A DNA stretch of 50,861 nucleotides from Dysgonamonadaceae bacterium (GCA_031289145.1 JAITQA010000161.1:1-50861), one strand, 5' to 3'. Shown: positions 42,479-50,861, counted from the stretch's first letter. The notes: generated by a model from the letters alone, not told the origin. Program-made: numbers and translations.

Positions 42479-43858
42479 ATGTTTGAAAAAGAAATTTACA
42501 TAAAGAGAAGGGAGCTCTTGAAAAAATCCGTGAATTCCGGTATCGTGCTGTTGTTGGGGAATGGCGAAGCGGCCGTCAACTATGCCGATAATGCCTATAC
42601 TTTCAGGCAGGACAGTTCGTTTATTTACTACATAGGCCTCGACACGCCAGGTCTGGCTTATGTATTGGATATCGATAATGATACAGAATATTTGCTGGGC
42701 GATGAATTGACCATCGACGATATTATCTGGATGGGAAATCTGCCCTCGCTGAAAGAACGGGCGGCAGCAGTGGGGATAGAGACGGTTTTGCCTTATTCCC
42801 GCCTGTCTGACTTTGTTGCTAAAAATAAACCGGTGCATTACCTGAAACCGTACCGGCATCTCAACACCTTGTACTTATGCGATTTGTTGGATAAAAAAGC
42901 CGATGAAGTAATCTCCGGTTTTTCAATCGAATTGACGAAAGCGATAATTAAGATGCGTTTGATAAAATCAGTTGAAGAACTGAAATCATTGGAAGACTCC
43001 GGAAAAACCGGTTATGCCATGCACATTGTCGCTATGAAAATGTGTCAACAGGGGGTGTCCGAACGGGAAATCGCCGGAGTCATCGAAGGATTGGCTATCT
43101 CAGAAGGAGCGCGTGTATCTTTCCCGACTATTTTGTCGATGAACGGTCAGACTTTGCACAACCATGACCACAGCGGCATCTTAGCGCCCGGACGTCTGAT
43201 GCTTTGCGATGCAGGTTCTGAAAATATGGATCATTATGCCTCTGATTTTACCCGGACAACAGCCGTGGGTGGCGCCTATTCCCAAAAGCAAAAAGACATC
43301 CATAACATCGTACTGAAAGCGCTGAACGATTCTATCGCATTGGCAAAACCGGGCGTGACTTACAAAAGCGTGCACCGCAACGCTTACAAGATTATTTTTG
43401 AGGGCTTGCGCAGTTTGGGTCTGATGAAAGGCGATACCGAAGAGGCCTTGAATGCCGGGGCACCGGCCTTGTTTATGCCGCACGGATTAGGGCATGCCAT
43501 GGGTTTAGATGTCCATGATATGGAAAATCTCGGTGAAACATGTGTAGGCTATGACGATGAAGTTGCAAGGGATACGATGTTCGGATACAAAAGCCTGCGT
43601 TTCGGTAAACGCTTAGAACCCGGCCATGTACTGACGGTTGAACCGGGTATTTATTTTATTCCGCAATTGATTGAAAAATGGAAAACGGAAAACATAAACA
43701 CCGCTTTTATCAATTTTGAAAAACTGAAAGCGTATGATGGTTTTGGCGGCATTCGTTTGGAAGACGACATCGTGATTACGCCGGAGGGAAGTCGCTTGGT
43801 TTACGAAAAACGACTGCCGGTAACGCCTGAGGAGATTGAAAGAGCCGTGAAGGATTAA
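42479..43858 (+). CDS. pepP: Xaa-Pro aminopeptidase (M24B family)
   Basis: From MFEKEIYIKRRELLKKSVNS the product has 459 residues. The N-terminal creatinase-like domain covers about residues 1-175. The pita-bread metallopeptidase domain shows the metal ligands in LCDAGSENMDHYASDFTRT, in FMPHGLGHAMGLDVHD and in TVEPGIYF. It removes N-terminal residues that precede proline in peptides, in the cytoplasm. The start 32 codons earlier would overlap the divergent gene and is not preferred. Confidence 0.92.
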   Translation: MFEKEIYIKRRELLKKSVNSGIVLLLGNGEAAVNYADNAYTFRQDSSFIYYIGLDTPGLAYVLDIDNDTEYLLGDELTIDDIIWMGNLPSLKERAAAVGIETVLPYSRLSDFVAKNKPVHYLKPYRHLNTLYLCDLLDKKADEVISGFSIELTKAIIKMRLIKSVEELKSLEDSGKTGYAMHIVAMKMCQQGVSEREIAGVIEGLAISEGARVSFPTILSMNGQTLHNHDHSGILAPGRLMLCDAGSENMDHYASDFTRTTAVGGAYSQKQKDIHNIVLKALNDSIALAKPGVTYKSVHRNAYKIIFEGLRSLGLMKGDTEEALNAGAPALFMPHGLGHAMGLDVHDMENLGETCVGYDDEVARDTMFGYKSLRFGKRLEPGHVLTVEPGIYFIPQLIEKWKTENINTAFINFEKLKAYDGFGGIRLEDDIVITPEGSRLVYEKRLPVTPEEIERAVKD

Positions 43859-43960
43859 TTTTAGCCGCCGTAAGAATTGTATCCTCCGATTTTAGCGGAT
43901 TGTAAAAAAATCAGGTATATTTTGCTAAAATTGCACCTATTTAAATAGATGTTATTGATT

Positions 43961-44001
43961 TTTTGTATAATTTTGCAGCCGATTAGCATAATTATACAAA
44001 A
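43961..44001 (+). promoter_or_regulatory. Promoter of the acyltransferase-argG unit with a 12-bp dyad
   Basis: TAATTTTG (43968-43975) is a -7 match. It is overlapped by TTTTGTATAATT (43961-43972), whose exact reverse complement AATTATACAAAA lies at 43990-44001. A dyad with a 17-base spacer across the -7 element and likely transcript start would suit an operator for an arginine-responsive repressor, but no such regulator is encoded in the window. Confidence 0.5.
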
Positions 44002-44101
44002 TGCCTGCGAAGAAAAAATGTTTGTCGGCAATTTTGGATTAGGTGCGAACCCAGTTACAGTTATTATAATACATATTAAATAAATTGATTGACAACAGTT
44101 T

Positions 44102-44647
44102 ATGTCTGATAACAAAATAGAAGTTACGGTTGCAGGAGAGGGACATGTCAAATTTGTGCCTACCATATTGCAAACCATTGAAGATGCGACTAAAGTGCGC
44201 GGAACGGGCATTGCCAAACGTACGCACGAATATGTGGAGCAAAAAATGCGGGAAGGAAAGGCGATAATCGCCTTAGTCGACGGCGAATTTGCCGGCTTTT
44301 GCTATATCGAAAGTTGGGGAAATAAACAGTACGTGGCTAATTCGGGCTTGATAGTTGCCGAAAAATTCAGAGGACATGGTTTGGCTCGCAAAATCAAGGA
44401 AAAATCGTTCGAGTTGTCGCGGGAAAAATTTCCCGATGCCAAGTTGTTCGGTTTAACTTCCGGCGCCGCCGTAATGAAAATCAATACGGACTTGGGATAT
44501 GTACCGGTCACTTTTGCCGAACTGACGGACGATGAAGCATTTTGGCGAGGATGCCAGGGCTGTGTCAATTACGATATTTTGCAACGTACCGAACGCCGGT
44601 ACTGTATTTGTACGGCTATGTTGTATGATCAGGATAAACATAAATAA
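44102..44647 (+). CDS. GNAT-family N-acylglutamate synthase candidate
   Basis: The 181-residue protein has a GNAT fold. The acyl-CoA-binding motif A is near residues 85-100 (LIVAEKFRGHGLARKIKEK). A Cys-rich stretch lies near the C-terminus (WRGCQGCVNYDIL...YCIC). Its place right before argG, as in the Bacteroides arginine operon, points to the first step, acylation of glutamate. In Bacteroides the acyl group is thought to be succinyl. There is no ArgA kinase-like domain and no argJ in the window. The specific acyl donor cannot be read from the sequence. Confidence 0.75.
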   Translation: MSDNKIEVTVAGEGHVKFVPTILQTIEDATKVRGTGIAKRTHEYVEQKMREGKAIIALVDGEFAGFCYIESWGNKQYVANSGLIVAEKFRGHGLARKIKEKSFELSREKFPDAKLFGLTSGAAVMKINTDLGYVPVTFAELTDDEAFWRGCQGCVNYDILQRTERRYCICTAMLYDQDKHK

Positions 44648-44659
44648 ACAGCTAAAAAA

Positions 44660-45871
44660 ATGAAAAAAGAAAAAGTAGTTTTAGCATTCAGCGGCGGATT
44701 GGACACCTCTTTCTGCGCCATGTATCTGTCTCAAGAAAAGGGCTATGAAGTTTACACCGCTTTGGCAAATACGGGTGGTTTCAGTGAAGAAGACCTGCAG
44801 CGGATAGAAGCACGCGCTTATAAATTGGGTGCGAAAAAACACGTAAGTCTTGATATAACCCAAGCGTATTACGAGAAAAGCATCCAATACATGATTTTCG
44901 GAAATGTCTTGCGCAATGGCACTTATCCTATATCCGTCAGTTCGGAGCGTATTTTTCAGGCAATAGCTATCATCAACTATGCCAAGGAAATCGGTGCGGA
45001 TTATGTGGCGCACGGGAGCACAGGAGCCGGAAACGACCAGGTGCGCTTCGACCTCACTTTTGATGTCTTGGCGCCTGAAATCGGGATTATCACGCCGACC
45101 CGCGATATGACGCTTACCCGTGAATATGAAATCAACTACCTGAAAGAACACGGTTATGAAGCCGATTTTACCAAAATGGAATATTCCATCAATAAAGGGC
45201 TTTGGGGAACCAGCATCGGCGGTAAGGAAACCCTGAAATCCGAACAGACTTTGCCTGAATCTGCCTATCCGTCTCAATTACAGGAACAGGGAGAGGAAAC
45301 ACTGACCATTTCTTTCACCGAAGGCGAAATTTCGGCAGTCAACGGAAAAGCGTATTCCGACAAGGTGAAAGCAATCCAGGAAATCGAACGAATCGGTTCG
45401 CGTTATGCCATCGGACGGGATATGCACATCGGCGATACGATTATCGGCATCAAAGGGCGTGTCGGTTTTGAAGCCGCTGCTCCCTTGCTAATTATCAATG
45501 GACACAAAATGCTGGAAAAACATACGCTCACCAAATGGCAACAATATTGGAAAGACCAGGTAGGCAACTGGTACGGCATGTTCTTGCACGAAGCGCAATA
45601 CCTTGATCCGGTAATGCGCGACATCGAAGCTTTTCTACAGAGTTCGCAACGCAATGTGACCGGAACGGTGATGATCCGTTTGCGTCCGTATCATTACACG
45701 CTGGTGGGCGTGGAAAGCGACTTCGATCTGATGAAAACCGACTTTGGCGAATATGGCGAAATTAACAAGGCCTGGACGCCGGAAGATGCGAAAGGCTTTA
45801 CGAAAATTACCGCTATACCGACAAAAATTTATTATGCTGTACAGGGAAAGAAACTAAAAACTAAAAAGTAA
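44660..45871 (+). CDS. argG: Argininosuccinate synthase
   Basis: The 403-residue protein carries the ATP pyrophosphatase P-loop AFSGGLDTSFCAMYLS (near residues 9-24) and the substrate-binding stretches HGSTGAGNDQVRFDLTF and EYSINKGLWGTSIGG. It joins citrulline and aspartate to give argininosuccinate. The last residues (KKLKTKK) come from an AAACTAAAAACTAAAAA tract, so the C-terminus may have been altered by that repeat. It lies 12 bases after the acyltransferase. A second, deleted copy of the 3' half of this gene lies inverted at 26319-26572. Confidence 0.95.
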   Translation: MKKEKVVLAFSGGLDTSFCAMYLSQEKGYEVYTALANTGGFSEEDLQRIEARAYKLGAKKHVSLDITQAYYEKSIQYMIFGNVLRNGTYPISVSSERIFQAIAIINYAKEIGADYVAHGSTGAGNDQVRFDLTFDVLAPEIGIITPTRDMTLTREYEINYLKEHGYEADFTKMEYSINKGLWGTSIGGKETLKSEQTLPESAYPSQLQEQGEETLTISFTEGEISAVNGKAYSDKVKAIQEIERIGSRYAIGRDMHIGDTIIGIKGRVGFEAAAPLLIINGHKMLEKHTLTKWQQYWKDQVGNWYGMFLHEAQYLDPVMRDIEAFLQSSQRNVTGTVMIRLRPYHYTLVGVESDFDLMKTDFGEYGEINKAWTPEDAKGFTKITAIPTKIYYAVQGKKLKTKK

Positions 45872-45878
45872 GTGCATG

Positions 45879-46049
45879 TCATTTATTTTTAATCAATTTC
45901 TTTACCCAGCCGGAACTCCCTATTACCAGCCATACGCCTTGGGGCAATTGAGAAATGCTGACTTCGACAGTTCCGGGTAACTTGTTTATCGTTTGCCATT
46001 TGGCTTCATCTACGGTCATTCTTTCCGGTAAGGTAAAAGAGAGAACCGG
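45879..46049 (-). pseudogene. Remnant C-terminus, possibly of a type IX secreted protein
   Basis: The minus strand holds 56 codons ending VSISQLPQGVWLVIGSSGW, then VKKLIKNK and a stop. The L-P-x-G-x-W/Y...G...K-K-L-I-K pattern resembles the C-terminal sorting domain of Bacteroidetes type IX secretion cargo. An in-frame stop lies just upstream and no start is present, so the gene is a tail only. Its stop falls within the 13 bases shared by both argG copies. The remaining stretch to 46412 (about 360 bases) shows no gene. Confidence 0.45.
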
Positions 46050-46412
46050 TTAGACCTTCTGCATCGGCAGGGATAGATAGGCGGAGTCCAATTGTACACT
46101 TATCCCAATTTTTCAATACCACATTGGATTATTGGAAACAACCTGCTGAATTGCAATTCTATGCCGATTCTTTTTTCAAATGGGTTTCATGTAGGATAAA
46201 TAATTGAATATCAGGTTTCCCCAAACAATTACACTCAACAAAATAGAATGTCTCTATTCGTAGGGGACGATTTTAAGACGGCCGGATATATGCCTTAAAG
46301 TTATTTTTCAGGAAAAACTTTGATGTGATATTTGGATTTAAATATTTGATTGATTGATAATTCTCAGAAAAGTATTACCTTTACACCAGCAACAATAAAA
46401 AGAGAGGTAACA

Positions 46413-47477
46413 ATGGCAATAAAAATATTCAAACGCCTGCCTTATGGGACTTCGGATTTCAGAAGTATCCGGACTGAAAATTATGTATATGTCGATAAGA
46501 CACGCTTTATAGAATCGTGGAAAACGAATTCAACAAAAACCAGTTCTTTTTCCGAAAAGATACAGGATACGGTCTATGATTTTATGACAGTTACAAAAAT
46601 ATTTTTCCGGAAGCCAATGAACTGTTACATAGAATAATGGATGAAGAAAGAGGCGTCAGCGCTTTGTAGGTTGCTTATCAGGCGGCAAAATCGGCAGGCA
46701 AGACGATTTATACCATCATCGACGAATATGACCATTTCGCCAACAACCTCATCGCCATGGGCAACCGCATGGGAGAAGATATCTACCGACGCATGATACG
46801 GGCTAACGGACTGGTTCGCAGTTTTTACGAAAGACTCAAAATCGCTACCAAATCATCCATCGTCAACCGCACGTTTATCACCGGCATCTCGCCCGTCATG
46901 CTCGACGACTTGACCAGCGGATACAATATTGCCGATAATGGTATTACAACGGCTATCTTTTTCATATCGACGCCAAAAACAGGGTGTATAATCCGTCTAT
47001 GGTACTTTATTTTTTCCATCAAATACTAAAAAACGGAAAAGCGCCCAACGACATCATCGACCTGAACCCGAAAACCGATTACGGACGTTTGCAACGCCTT
47101 ACTCAAAACGATAAAAACCGTAACACTCTGATTCAAATCATGAAAGATGACGGTATTGTTGTAATGGAAATATTAAAAAAGTTTTCCATCGACCGGATAA
47201 ACGACGACAACTATTTTGTTTCCCTGCTCTTTTACATGGGATTGCTCACCATCAAGGAACCTTATCTGTTTCAGCTGAAACTCGGCATTCCCAACTATTC
47301 CATCAAAACCCTGTACTGGGAATATCTGTCAACCTTGACGATGAATACTTCTCCGAAAATGGACATCGAATCGCGGGCGCTGTCGGAAGCCATTACCTGT
47401 TAGGCAATCGACCGAACATGAAAGCCGCTCTGATTGTATTCACCGGAAAAAACAAGTTTGAAATTACGGAGATTTAA
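46413..47477 (+). pseudogene. Broken AAA-ATPase-like / PD-(D/E)XK nuclease family gene
   Basis: Pieces of one protein lie in order but in different frames. The N-terminus is KRLPYGTSDFRSIRTENYVY and VDKTRFIES. A Walker-B-like IIDEYDHFANNL, then FYERLKIATKSSIV and FITGISPVMLDDLTSGYNI follow. Next come YNPSMVLYFFHQIL, DYGRLQRLTQNDKNRN and LLFYMGLLTIKEPYLF, and last KAALIVFTGKNKF. The P-loop segment and a stretch after TSGYNI are deleted, with at least two internal stops or frameshifts. The intact family (about 500-570 residues, AAA-ATPase_like plus a nuclease domain) is repeated many times in Bacteroidetes genomes. It is inactive here. Confidence 0.85.
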
Positions 47478-47522
47478 TTTCCTGTACAGTCAGTAAGCGC
47501 CTGTGTTTTTTCATTTTTGGGT

Positions 47523-49085
47523 TCAGTTCGGCTCATTTGTCAAATTTTTATAGTTTGCTACATGAATATTGTATTTTTTAATTCTCAATCCCATAATACG
47601 TTCCGTAATTCCCAATTGAACGGCAGCTTGGGAAATATTTCCGCTACAGACAATCAAAGCGTCTATAATCATTTGTTTTTCCACTTTTCCTAAAACCAAT
47701 TCGAGAGAACCTTTGTCCACGGTATTCGATGAAACGCCGGTTTGCAACGAAGGCGGCAAATTATAGGAATGAATCACATTATCGGTGGTGAGTATCATCG
47801 CTCTTTCGATCACGTTTTCCAACTCCCGGATATTCCCCGCCCATGAATACATCATCAACATATCCAAAGCGCCCCCGGTAATCCGTTTTACAGTCATATT
47901 GTTTTGTTTGTTGAGTTTCTGGATGAAATGATCAATCAGGATTGGAATATCCGCTCTTCGTTCACGCAGCGCAGGAACATAAATCGGAAACACATTGATT
48001 CGGTAATAAAAATCCTCGCGGAATGTATTGTTTTTGATCATTTCTTCCAGATCGCGGTTGGTAGCGGTAATAATACGGACATCGACATTGATGGTTTTAT
48101 TGCTTCCGACACGTTCGATTTGTTTTTGTTGCAATACCCGAAGCAATTTGACTTGTATCGACAAGGGAACGTCGCCGATTTCATCCAAAAAAATTGTCCC
48201 GCCGTTGGCTTGCTCAAATTTACCGGTATGCGAAGCGATAGCTCCTGTGAACGAACCTTTTTCATGTCCAAACAGTTCACTTTCGATCAGATTTTCCGGT
48301 AAAGCCGAACAGTTGACTTTAACGAAAGGCTTGGTATTTCTTGTGCTGGCCTTATGAATGGCTTCGGCAATCAATTCTTTTCCAACACCGCTTTCACCCC
48401 GGATCATGACGGTGCTGTTGGTTGGCGAAACCCGTTCGATCAGTTGGTAAAGATCGTGCATCAGCGAAGAATTACCGATAATATTGTCCGGTTTGAACGG
48501 TTTATCCGATTTCAACCGGAGGTTTTCTTTGCGAAGTTCTTCCAATTCTTCGATATGTTTTCGCCGGATAGAAACATTTTTTCCGATTAACGAACCGATG
48601 ATATTGAGAAATTTTATTTCATGTGAAAAATTAATATCATAATGATGCATTTTATGAATGCTCAACGTTCCGATAATTTCATTTTTCATCACAATAGGAA
48701 TGCAGAGAAATGCCGTAATTTTTCCTCTCCGTTGTTTAATTCCGGTTTTATTCAAAAACGCACTGTCTTTTGAAATGTCGGGAATGATAACCGGTTGCCC
48801 GGATTCTACCACTTTACCGATAATGCCTTCACCGACTTTATAGATACCTCTACCCATCTCTTCCTTGGTCAGACCATAAGCCGCGCTTGTCATTATCCGG
48901 TCTTGATTGAAATCTACAATCGTCATCATGCTGTATTGCGCCTGCAAAAACCGACATAACTGCCCCAGTAGATTTTCTATTTCTTGATGAATATCCTCGC
49001 TGTGACTTAATATATTGCTTATGTTTACCAAAAACTCCAAATCAGTTTCGGCATAACAATCTTTTCCTACTTTTTCACAAAACAT
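47523..49085 (-). CDS. nifA: NifA-like sigma-54 activator of nitrogen fixation genes
   Basis: The 520-residue protein has an N-terminal GAF domain (about residues 15-175), a sigma-54 AAA+ domain (about 205-430) and a Fis-type HTH (about 465-510). The AAA+ part has Walker [10 protein letters not shown], the sigma-54 contact loop GSFTGA, and Walker [12 protein letters not shown]. Its place after nifB and nifV supports NifA. The linker between AAA+ and HTH lacks the cysteine cluster linked to oxygen sensitivity in some NifA proteins; two cysteines (C3, C10) sit at the N-terminus instead. It has its own housekeeping-type promoter in the gap after nifV. Targets and signal are inferred from family and context. 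Confidence 0.85.
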   Translation of the reverse strand: MFCEKVGKDCYAETDLEFLVNISNILSHSEDIHQEIENLLGQLCRFLQAQYSMMTIVDFNQDRIMTSAAYGLTKEEMGRGIYKVGEGIIGKVVESGQPVIIPDISKDSAFLNKTGIKQRRGKITAFLCIPIVMKNEIIGTLSIHKMHHYDINFSHEIKFLNIIGSLIGKNVSIRRKHIEELEELRKENLRLKSDKPFKPDNIIGNSSLMHDLYQLIERVSPTNSTVMIRGESGVGKELIAEAIHKASTRNTKPFVKVNCSALPENLIESELFGHEKGSFTGAIASHTGKFEQANGGTIFLDEIGDVPLSIQVKLLRVLQQKQIERVGSNKTINVDVRIITATNRDLEEMIKNNTFREDFYYRINVFPIYVPALRERRADIPILIDHFIQKLNKQNNMTVKRITGGALDMLMMYSWAGNIRELENVIERAMILTTDNVIHSYNLPPSLQTGVSSNTVDKGSLELVLGKVEKQMIIDALIVCSGNISQAAVQLGITERIMGLRIKKYNIHVANYKNLTNEPN

Positions 49086-49113
49086 ATCCTTTATTAGAAT
49101 ATCAAATTGGTTG

Positions 49114-49121
49114 CAAATATA
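49114..49121 (-). promoter_or_regulatory. -7 promoter element for nifA
   Basis: The minus strand reads TATATTTG followed by CAACC, matching TAnnTTTG, 29 bases before nifA. No sigma-54 (GG-N10-GC) element was seen in this gap, so NifA is likely made by the housekeeping polymerase. Confidence 0.5.
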
Positions 49122-49171
49122 CTAATTTATTTTACAATAATAAAATAAACATGTGAATCTAATAATAAGTA

Positions 49172-50311
49172 TCAATTATTTTTGATAATTTTACAGCATA
49201 ATGCGATTATTTTTGACTCAGACACGTTTTTTTTATGTTTCAATGCAGTATCCTTAATTTTTTTCATCAAAAAAGGGATTTGTTCCTCTTTAACGACAAT
49301 ATCCTGTTTTTGCAAAAAATCAATAACTGCTTTTTTTCCGGAATGTTTTCCAAACAAATTCCGGGAACTTTCCCTGCCGACGATTTTCCCGTCAAATGGC
49401 TGAAAGGCTGTTGTATTCGACAAGGTGCCGTGGGTATGTATTCCCGACTCGTGGCTGAAAACCAATGCTCCGCAAACGGGTTTTCCGTCGGGTATCGGTC
49501 GCCCGGAAATAGTGGATACATAGCGACAAAGCGCATACAGCGAAGCGATGGCATATTTATTTTTCACGTTTACTCCTGTTTGCGACAAGATCATCAGGAT
49601 TTCTTCCAATGCGGCATTTCCGGCTCTTTCACCCAATCCGTTTACGGTAACGCTTAGCGACGAAGCCCCCGATTGCCAGGCAGTAATGGCATTGGCAGTT
49701 GCCATGCCCAAATCATTGTGTCCGTGAAAATCAAGATCAATTATCGGAAATTTATTTTTTATACTCCCGATAAGATTGACCGTATTTAAAGGTGTTAATA
49801 CACCGACCGTATCGGCAATCCTGACCCGGCAAACGCCTTGTTTTTCTGCCAATGCAATAAAATGAAACAAGCGTTCTGGATGGCACCGTCCGGCATCTTG
49901 AGCGCCGACGCTGATATATGGAAACAAACGGCGGGCGTAATCCGTCATTTGCGGAAGCGTATCGTTCACCCATTCCCAATCTTTGCGTATCGCTGCCAAT
50001 TGAATATCCGAAACCGGAAAAGCGATATGAATCCCTGTCGCTCCCGTTTGGGCGGCGGCTGCTATATCCTGCTTCAACGCTCTGCACCAGACAGAGATAC
50101 GCGCATGAAGACCCAAATGCACGATACGGCGAATGGTTTCACATTCTTCCACGCCCATTGCCGGCGTACCGGCTTCTATTTCATCTATCCCGATAGCATC
50201 TAACATCCGGGCTAAACGAATTTTTTCATCCGGGAAAAATGCCACACCGGGAGCCTGTTCGCCATCGCGAAGGGTAGAATCAATCAGCCATATAGAAGAT
50301 TTTCCTGACAT
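49172..50311 (-). CDS. nifV: Homocitrate synthase
   Basis: The 379-residue protein has the DRE-TIM family motifs: IDSTLRDGEQAPGVAF near residue 10, the second signature DFHGHNDLGMATANA near 195, NGLGERAGNAALEE, and HESGIHTHG at the C-terminal part. The close relatives are LeuA and CimA; the N-terminal sequence and the neighbours nifB and nifA favour NifV. It condenses acetyl-CoA and 2-oxoglutarate to homocitrate, the organic part of the FeMo cofactor. It begins 44 bases after nifB and is probably in one operon with it. Confidence 0.9.
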   Translation of the reverse strand: MSGKSSIWLIDSTLRDGEQAPGVAFFPDEKIRLARMLDAIGIDEIEAGTPAMGVEECETIRRIVHLGLHARISVWCRALKQDIAAAAQTGATGIHIAFPVSDIQLAAIRKDWEWVNDTLPQMTDYARRLFPYISVGAQDAGRCHPERLFHFIALAEKQGVCRVRIADTVGVLTPLNTVNLIGSIKNKFPIIDLDFHGHNDLGMATANAITAWQSGASSLSVTVNGLGERAGNAALEEILMILSQTGVNVKNKYAIASLYALCRYVSTISGRPIPDGKPVCGALVFSHESGIHTHGTLSNTTAFQPFDGKIVGRESSRNLFGKHSGKKAVIDFLQKQDIVVKEEQIPFLMKKIKDTALKHKKNVSESKIIALCCKIIKNN

Positions 50312-50355
50312 TGTAAGGCTATGTTTTATTATGCTTTATATCTACTATATTTTTA

Positions 50356-50861
50356 TTATCCGCAACCGCTTCCGGTACCCCGGCAAGCTTCGCCGCATTT
50401 CGTATATTCGCTCCGACACAAGGTTTTCAGAGGCAAATGGAGATATACGGCATCCAATCCGGCATCAATAAGTCCGCTCATCTGAATCACCCGGATACCG
50501 TTTTGTTGCATCACTTGCATCGGATTCTGACCGATTCCGGCTACCAGTATGGCTTGACAATCCACTAATGTTTTAGTTGCCAATTCTTTCCATCGTTCCA
50601 TGCCACGACCTTCGGCGGGCGTATTCCGGATTTCCACAAAGTGATAACCGTTTTTCGACTGTTCAAATACATATACTTTCCGGGCTTCACCCAAGTGCAT
50701 ATTGACAAGTAAACCTTCATTGCTCGCTACGGCTACCCGCGCTCGTCCTTCGCCTTTGTTTACGACCATCGTGGAGAATTGTCCAATCATATCCATTGCT
50801 TCCGGGTTGTCGTGTCCCAATAATCCGGCGGCATCGGCACGGCAACGGGCGCAATGCGCCA
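50356..50861 (-). CDS. nifB: Nitrogenase cofactor biosynthesis protein NifB (partial, C-terminal part)
   Basis: The frame is open to the window edge, so the radical-SAM domain lies outside. The visible 167 residues begin with AHCARCRADAAGLLG, the Cys-rich joint found in NifB. The NifX-like domain follows (GRARVAVASNEGLLVNMHLG, ILVAGIGQNPMQVMQQNGI), and then a Cys-rich tail (CRSEYTKCGEACRGTGSGCG). NifB builds the NifB-co iron-sulfur-carbide precursor of the FeMo cofactor with SAM. A shorter internal start (50820) exists but would cut the joint, so the gene is called partial. Confidence 0.9.
   Translation of the reverse strand, partial: AHCARCRADAAGLLGHDNPEAMDMIGQFSTMVVNKGEGRARVAVASNEGLLVNMHLGEARKVYVFEQSKNGYHFVEIRNTPAEGRGMERWKELATKTLVDCQAILVAGIGQNPMQVMQQNGIRVIQMSGLIDAGLDAVYLHLPLKTLCRSEYTKCGEACRGTGSGCG

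Noticed and set aside
43861-44217. Minus-strand frame of 118 codons between the peptidase and the acyltransferase
   Set aside because: It crosses the acyltransferase start and its promoter, and resembles no known protein.
44681-45277. A 198-codon minus-strand frame inside argG
   Set aside because: It is antisense to conserved argG codons and has no independent support.
46413-46637. A short intact protein starting MAIKIFKRLPYG
   Set aside because: It has only the first 35 or so residues of a family of over 500. The rest follows in other frames, so it is part of a pseudogene.
1-50861. CRISPR arrays, tRNA and rRNA genes
   Set aside because: I looked for regularly spaced repeats and for tRNA-like arms in the gaps and saw none. 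The only repeats are dyads and A-rich strings.

Overview
The window looks like a chromosome segment of a nitrogen-fixing Bacteroidales bacterium. The evidence is Bacteroidetes-type promoters (TAnnTTTG at -7) in front of many genes, a SecDF fusion, serine palmitoyltransferase, the gene order rplM-rpsI-rpsB-tsf, a GH57 amylase and an OmpP1/FadL porin. A nifB-nifV-nifA cluster sits at the right edge. Several broken genes and fragments suggest a genome that is losing DNA, as in host-associated Bacteroidales; the species cannot be named from the sequence.

Layout. 0-3.3 kb: a short dyad repeat, a FadL-type porin and an AT-rich methyltransferase. 3.3-7.3 kb: a leftward MFS-hemN-hemG operon (heme synthesis). 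7.4-7.6 kb: a 20-bp perfect inverted repeat carrying outward promoter elements, next to pfkA. 8.6-14.4 kb: the tldD-tldE protease pair and secDF. 14.6-20.4 kb: a compact leftward run lysC-lysA-glycosyltransferase-unknown-gtrA-gtrB. 20.4-22.8 kb: ftsE and GH57. 22.8-25.8 kb: argC-argD-proC. 25.9-26.8 kb: a scar holding a DUF4143 fragment, a deleted argG copy and an IS110 transposase tail. 26.9-31.3 kb: ftsB-type operon, dnaX (split in two frames at an A11 run) and spt. 31.6-34.7 kb: small lipoprotein and ribosomal genes. 35.2-38.1 kb: three paralogous HTH proteins of unknown function. 38.4-42.4 kb: ahpF, ahpC, oxyR and a HAD phosphatase. 42.5-45.9 kb: Xaa-Pro peptidase, GNAT acyltransferase and argG. 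45.9-47.5 kb: decayed genes. 47.5-50.9 kb: nifA, nifV and nifB (partial).

How the parts connect. The arginine genes are divided between two sites about 19 kb apart and in opposite orientation: acyltransferase-argG at 44.1-45.9 kb (+) and argC-argD-proC at 25.8-22.8 kb (-). A damaged second copy of argG lies just upstream of argC in the inverted orientation. The simplest reading is that one operon was cut by an inversion with an end in or near argG. The dnaX reading frame is completed only if one A is gained in an 11-A run, which would give short and long clamp-loader subunits as in other bacteria, unless it is a sequence error. The nif genes supply the FeMo-cofactor precursor (NifB), homocitrate (NifV) and the sigma-54 activator (NifA); the nitrogenase structural genes would lie outside the window.

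The best candidates for undescribed biology are the three-gene HTH family, the 239-residue unknown protein in the lysA/glycosyltransferase operon, the inverted repeat at the pfkA promoter and the A11 dnaX site.
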